Below, one piece after another: positions 13,663 through 15,568 of a stretch of DNA of 15,568 nt. A program made the position numbers and the translations under genes. The stretch is from DASCOT01 sp036012155 (GTDB lineage: Bacteria > Acidobacteriota > UBA890 > WLXD01), in contig DASCOT010000048.1 of NCBI GenBank assembly GCA_036012155.1, forward strand, positions 1-15,568, read 5' to 3'. The notes beneath the pieces were generated by a model that saw only the letters and a program-made list of their open reading frames with translations, was not told the origin of the DNA and did no database searches. The stretch's first letter is position 1; each line of letters starts with the position of its first letter.

Positions 13663-13812
13663 GACGCGGTTTCAGCGCTCGGGATTTCTGCGGCCAGCGG
13701 ATCGGTGGGCGGCCCGCAAGCGCGGGGTGGCAAGCTGCCCGCGTATCGGTTCGGGCGACCGCCGGGTCGGTCTGCAGCGAAGTTGTGACACTACTGGCAG
13801 AGTTGGACGCGA

Positions 13813-14859
13813 ATGAAGGCGATTACGTTCGGTGGCTATCGCACGGCGGTTCACGAGACCGTGCCCGACCCGGAGATCGAGATCCCCGGCGACGTCATCG
13901 TGAAGGTCGACATCGCCGGCCTATGCGGCTCCGACTTGCACCCATACAACGAGCGTGAGGAGGGTCTCGATCTCGGCACCGTGATGGGGCACGAGTTTGT
14001 CGGCGAGGTTGTCGAGACGGGCTCTGATATTCGCGGGCTGGCGGTCGGCGATCGCGTGTTCAGCCCGTTCACGACCAACTGCGGTGAATGCCCGTGCTGC
14101 CGATCCGGTCTTACGAGCCGCTGCCCGCAGGGCCAGCTGTTCGGCTGGGTCGGAATGGGCGAGGGGCTACAGGGCAGCCAGGCTGAGCTAGTGCGTGTAC
14201 CCCTGGCCGATTCGACGCTGCTGCGCATTCCGGAAGGGGTGACCGATGAGCAGGCGCTGTTGCTCGGCGACATCTTTTCGACCGCGTACTTCTGCGCCGA
14301 AATGGCGGGGGCCGAGTCAGGCGGCGTCTACGCGGTGGTTGGATGTGGGCCTGTCGGAATCCTGGCGATCATCGCGGCGCGCGATCTCGGTGCCGAGATG
14401 ATCTACGCGATCGACTGCGTGCCGGAGAGATTGGAGCTGGCCCGTGAGGTCGGAGCGGTGCCGATCGATTTCCAGGCAGAGAATCCGGTAATGGCGATTC
14501 GCGACAGCGCCGAGGCGCGTGGCGCGGATGCGGTGATGGAGGCAGCGGGCACCTACGATGCCGCACGTCTGGCGATTGAGCTCGTACGGCCCGGTGGGGT
14601 GATCTCGGTCGTCGGGGTACATACCGACGACAACTTCCCGTTCAGCCCGGTCGAGGCGTACGACAAGAACCTGACCTATCGAGTCGGGCGCTGCCCGGCG
14701 CGCGCCTACATGGAGCGGCTGGCGCCGATCGTGCGCGATCGCGAGCTCGACATTACCCGCGTGATCTCGCATCGGCTAAAGCTCTCGGATGGCCCCGATG
14801 CCTATCGCAGCTTCGACGAGCGCCGGGACGGCTACACGAAGGTTCTGTTGAAACCGTAA
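13813..14859 (+). CDS. Zinc-dependent alcohol dehydrogenase (medium-chain family)
   Basis: 348 residues, full length for the MDR family. Catalytic zinc ligands are C38 (AGLCGSD), H60 and E61 (GHEFVGEVVE). The structural zinc loop has four cysteines, C90, C93, C96 and C104 (CGECPCCRSGL, then RC). The nucleotide fold shows VVGCGPVG, with an Asp at the end of the next strand (AIDCVPERLELA) that favours NAD over NADP. It should oxidise or reduce an alcohol/aldehyde pair; the sorbitol or threonine dehydrogenase-like subgroup is possible but the substrate cannot be read. ATG 13813 directly begins the first strand; the ribosome site is weak. It stands alone between the gene-free stretch and the DUF1232 gene. 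Confidence 0.93.
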   Translation: MKAITFGGYRTAVHETVPDPEIEIPGDVIVKVDIAGLCGSDLHPYNEREEGLDLGTVMGHEFVGEVVETGSDIRGLAVGDRVFSPFTTNCGECPCCRSGLTSRCPQGQLFGWVGMGEGLQGSQAELVRVPLADSTLLRIPEGVTDEQALLLGDIFSTAYFCAEMAGAESGGVYAVVGCGPVGILAIIAARDLGAEMIYAIDCVPERLELAREVGAVPIDFQAENPVMAIRDSAEARGADAVMEAAGTYDAARLAIELVRPGGVISVVGVHTDDNFPFSPVEAYDKNLTYRVGRCPARAYMERLAPIVRDRELDITRVISHRLKLSDGPDAYRSFDERRDGYTKVLLKP

Positions 14860-14911
14860 CGTTACCGGGCGGCGTCTGGCAGGCAGCGTCCGATGTCGGT
14901 CGTCGGCCGGA

Positions 14912-14920
14912 TGGTAGGCT
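14912..14920 (+). promoter_or_regulatory. Extended -10 element positioned for a leaderless message
   Basis: TGGTAGGCT matches TGN-TANNNT. The hexamer TAGGCT (14915-14920) ends 6 bases before ATG 14927, so the expected transcription start falls at or next to the ATG. Confidence 0.45.
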
Positions 14921-14926
14921 AGCGAC

Positions 14927-15337
14927 ATGGTCGATGATCCCACCTCCGTCCATCGAGAGGCCTACTCCCCGGAAGGGCTCCGGGCGAAGCTCGTTGGCTT
15001 TGCTCGCCTGGCGGGCCGTGAAGTCGTCGAGAAGGCGTTGTTGTTGTCGCAAGTGCTGCGCGACCCGCGTACGCCGGCGTGGGCGAAGACAACGGTCATC
15101 GGGGCGCTGGGCTACTTCATTGCGCCACTCGATGCCATTCCCGACTTGATCCCGGGTGCCGGCTACACCGACGATCTGAGCGTGTTGGTGATGGCGCTCG
15201 CGGCGGTAGCCGCTTCGATTACCCCAGGGATGCGAGCTCGAGCGCGGCGTGGTTCGGCAAGGTGGTTCGGCGAGTCACCCGAGCCCGGCCCCGTGGTCGA
15301 GTGTGGGGCTCCGGTCGCGGCGCGACCGCCACGCTGA
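14927..15337 (+). CDS. DUF1232 (YkvA-like) small membrane protein
   Basis: 136 residues. The DUF1232 core is clear: VLRDPRTPAWAKTTVIGAL, followed by YFIAPLDAIPDLIPG and YTDDLSVLVMALAAVA. The sequence P-x-D-x-I-P-D-x-I-P with a following D-D is the family hallmark. These are small proteins with two hydrophobic segments; their biochemical role is not established. The last 30 residues are polar and proline-rich. No ribosome binding site precedes ATG 14927, but a good -10 element sits just upstream, consistent with leaderless translation. The next gene starts about 20 bases after the stop. Confidence 0.9.
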   Translation: MVDDPTSVHREAYSPEGLRAKLVGFARLAGREVVEKALLLSQVLRDPRTPAWAKTTVIGALGYFIAPLDAIPDLIPGAGYTDDLSVLVMALAAVAASITPGMRARARRGSARWFGESPEPGPVVECGAPVAARPPR

Positions 15338-15356
15338 ACGACTTGCCGGCGCTAGC

Positions 15357-15568
15357 TTGAGCTCCACCGACGCTCGACCCCACCCGGCGGCCGTTCGTGG
15401 ATTGTTCGCGTCGGCGCACACACCCTTCAACGCCGACGGGCGCTTCAATGGCTCCACGGTGCTTCGGCAGTACGAGCTGTTCCGCGACGCCGGCGTCAAC
15501 GGCGTCTTCGTCTGTGGAATCGAAGGTGAGGGCCATTCCTTGTCGGTGGCGGAGCGCCGGGCCGTGCT
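15357..15568 (+). CDS. DapA/NanA-family aldolase or lyase, 5' part only
   Basis: About 70 residues before the window end. The N-terminus fits the dihydrodipicolinate synthase / N-acetylneuraminate lyase superfamily: a strand leading to HTPFNADGRFN, then RQYELFRDAGVNGVFVCG, then GEGHSLSVAERR. In the family this is the first beta strand, helix, second strand and the G-x-x-G-E-x-x-x-L-S-x-x-E-R block of the TIM barrel. The usual GTTGE is GIEGE here, so both threonines that contact pyruvate in DapA are absent, arguing against DapA itself. TTG 15357 is the likely start, though TTG 15402 is possible. The lysine that forms the Schiff base lies beyond the window. Confidence 0.8.
   Translation, partial: MSSTDARPHPAAVRGLFASAHTPFNADGRFNGSTVLRQYELFRDAGVNGVFVCGIEGEGHSLSVAERRAV

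Larger units (their letters stand above)
13255..13812 (+). other. 558-base stretch without a convincing gene
   Basis: Open frames on both strands here look like chance GC-rich frames; none shows a recognised domain. The stretch holds three short hairpins just after the ZAS genes (13281-13349) and a direct repeat at 13625-13662. A minus-strand frame near 13527-13380 (including EEIEPTLNEQRKRRRGY) looks faintly like real protein and could be a remnant of a lost gene, but I cannot name it. Confidence 0.45.

Noticed and set aside
13539..13958. Plus-strand frame overlapping the dehydrogenase start
   Set aside because: Low-complexity composition, no ribosome site, and its second half is a shadow of the dehydrogenase.

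Overview
The window is 15.6 kb of GC-rich DNA with GTG and TTG starts and tightly packed genes. An outer-membrane beta-barrel gene, a sigma-54 activator and ECF sigma machinery point to a Gram-negative bacterium of the Pseudomonadota/Myxococcota/Binatota kind. I cannot name the taxon from sequence alone. No rRNA, tRNA, CRISPR array or intact insertion sequence was seen.

Region 1 (1-5983, + strand) reads as one envelope or exopolysaccharide operon. It holds a HEAT-repeat protein (broken by a frameshift and a TAG), a membrane GT2 processive glycosyltransferase (broken by one frameshift), a TPR plus beta-barrel outer-membrane protein of the YaiO type, a membrane protein with three tandem dual-specificity-phosphatase-like domains of which only the first keeps HCX5R, and a CTP-dependent lipid kinase of the Sec59/Dgk1/VTE5 type. 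Genes overlap or lie a few bases apart. Synthase plus barrel suggests polymer made at the inner membrane and exported; the phosphatase/kinase pair could act on a phospholipid or polyprenol carrier (inference).

Region 2 (5984-8336) is ordinary: a small membrane protein, a YggU/DUF167 protein on the minus strand, a glutathione-S-transferase-like protein and a double ACT-domain protein.

Region 3 (8417-13254) is the most interesting part. Two minus-strand regulators without sensor domains (an AraC-type DNA-binding domain and a sigma-54 enhancer-binding ATPase) lie next to a plus-strand cluster: an ECF sigma factor, a membrane anti-sigma-like protein with a zinc-binding (ZAS) motif and TPR-like exterior, a near-perfect sigma-54 promoter, a small exported peptide with eight cysteines, a membrane-anchored thioredoxin-fold protein with CPFC, a long RNA hairpin, and two more tiny proteins carrying the same ZAS module. 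I read this as a candidate undescribed system for making or protecting a disulfide-rich secreted peptide, under sigma-54 and ECF control.

Region 4 (13255-15568) starts with a 558-base stretch without a convincing gene but with hairpins and a 13-base direct repeat. It is followed by a zinc alcohol dehydrogenase, a DUF1232 protein that may be translated from a leaderless mRNA, and the start of a DapA/NanA-family aldolase cut by the window end.
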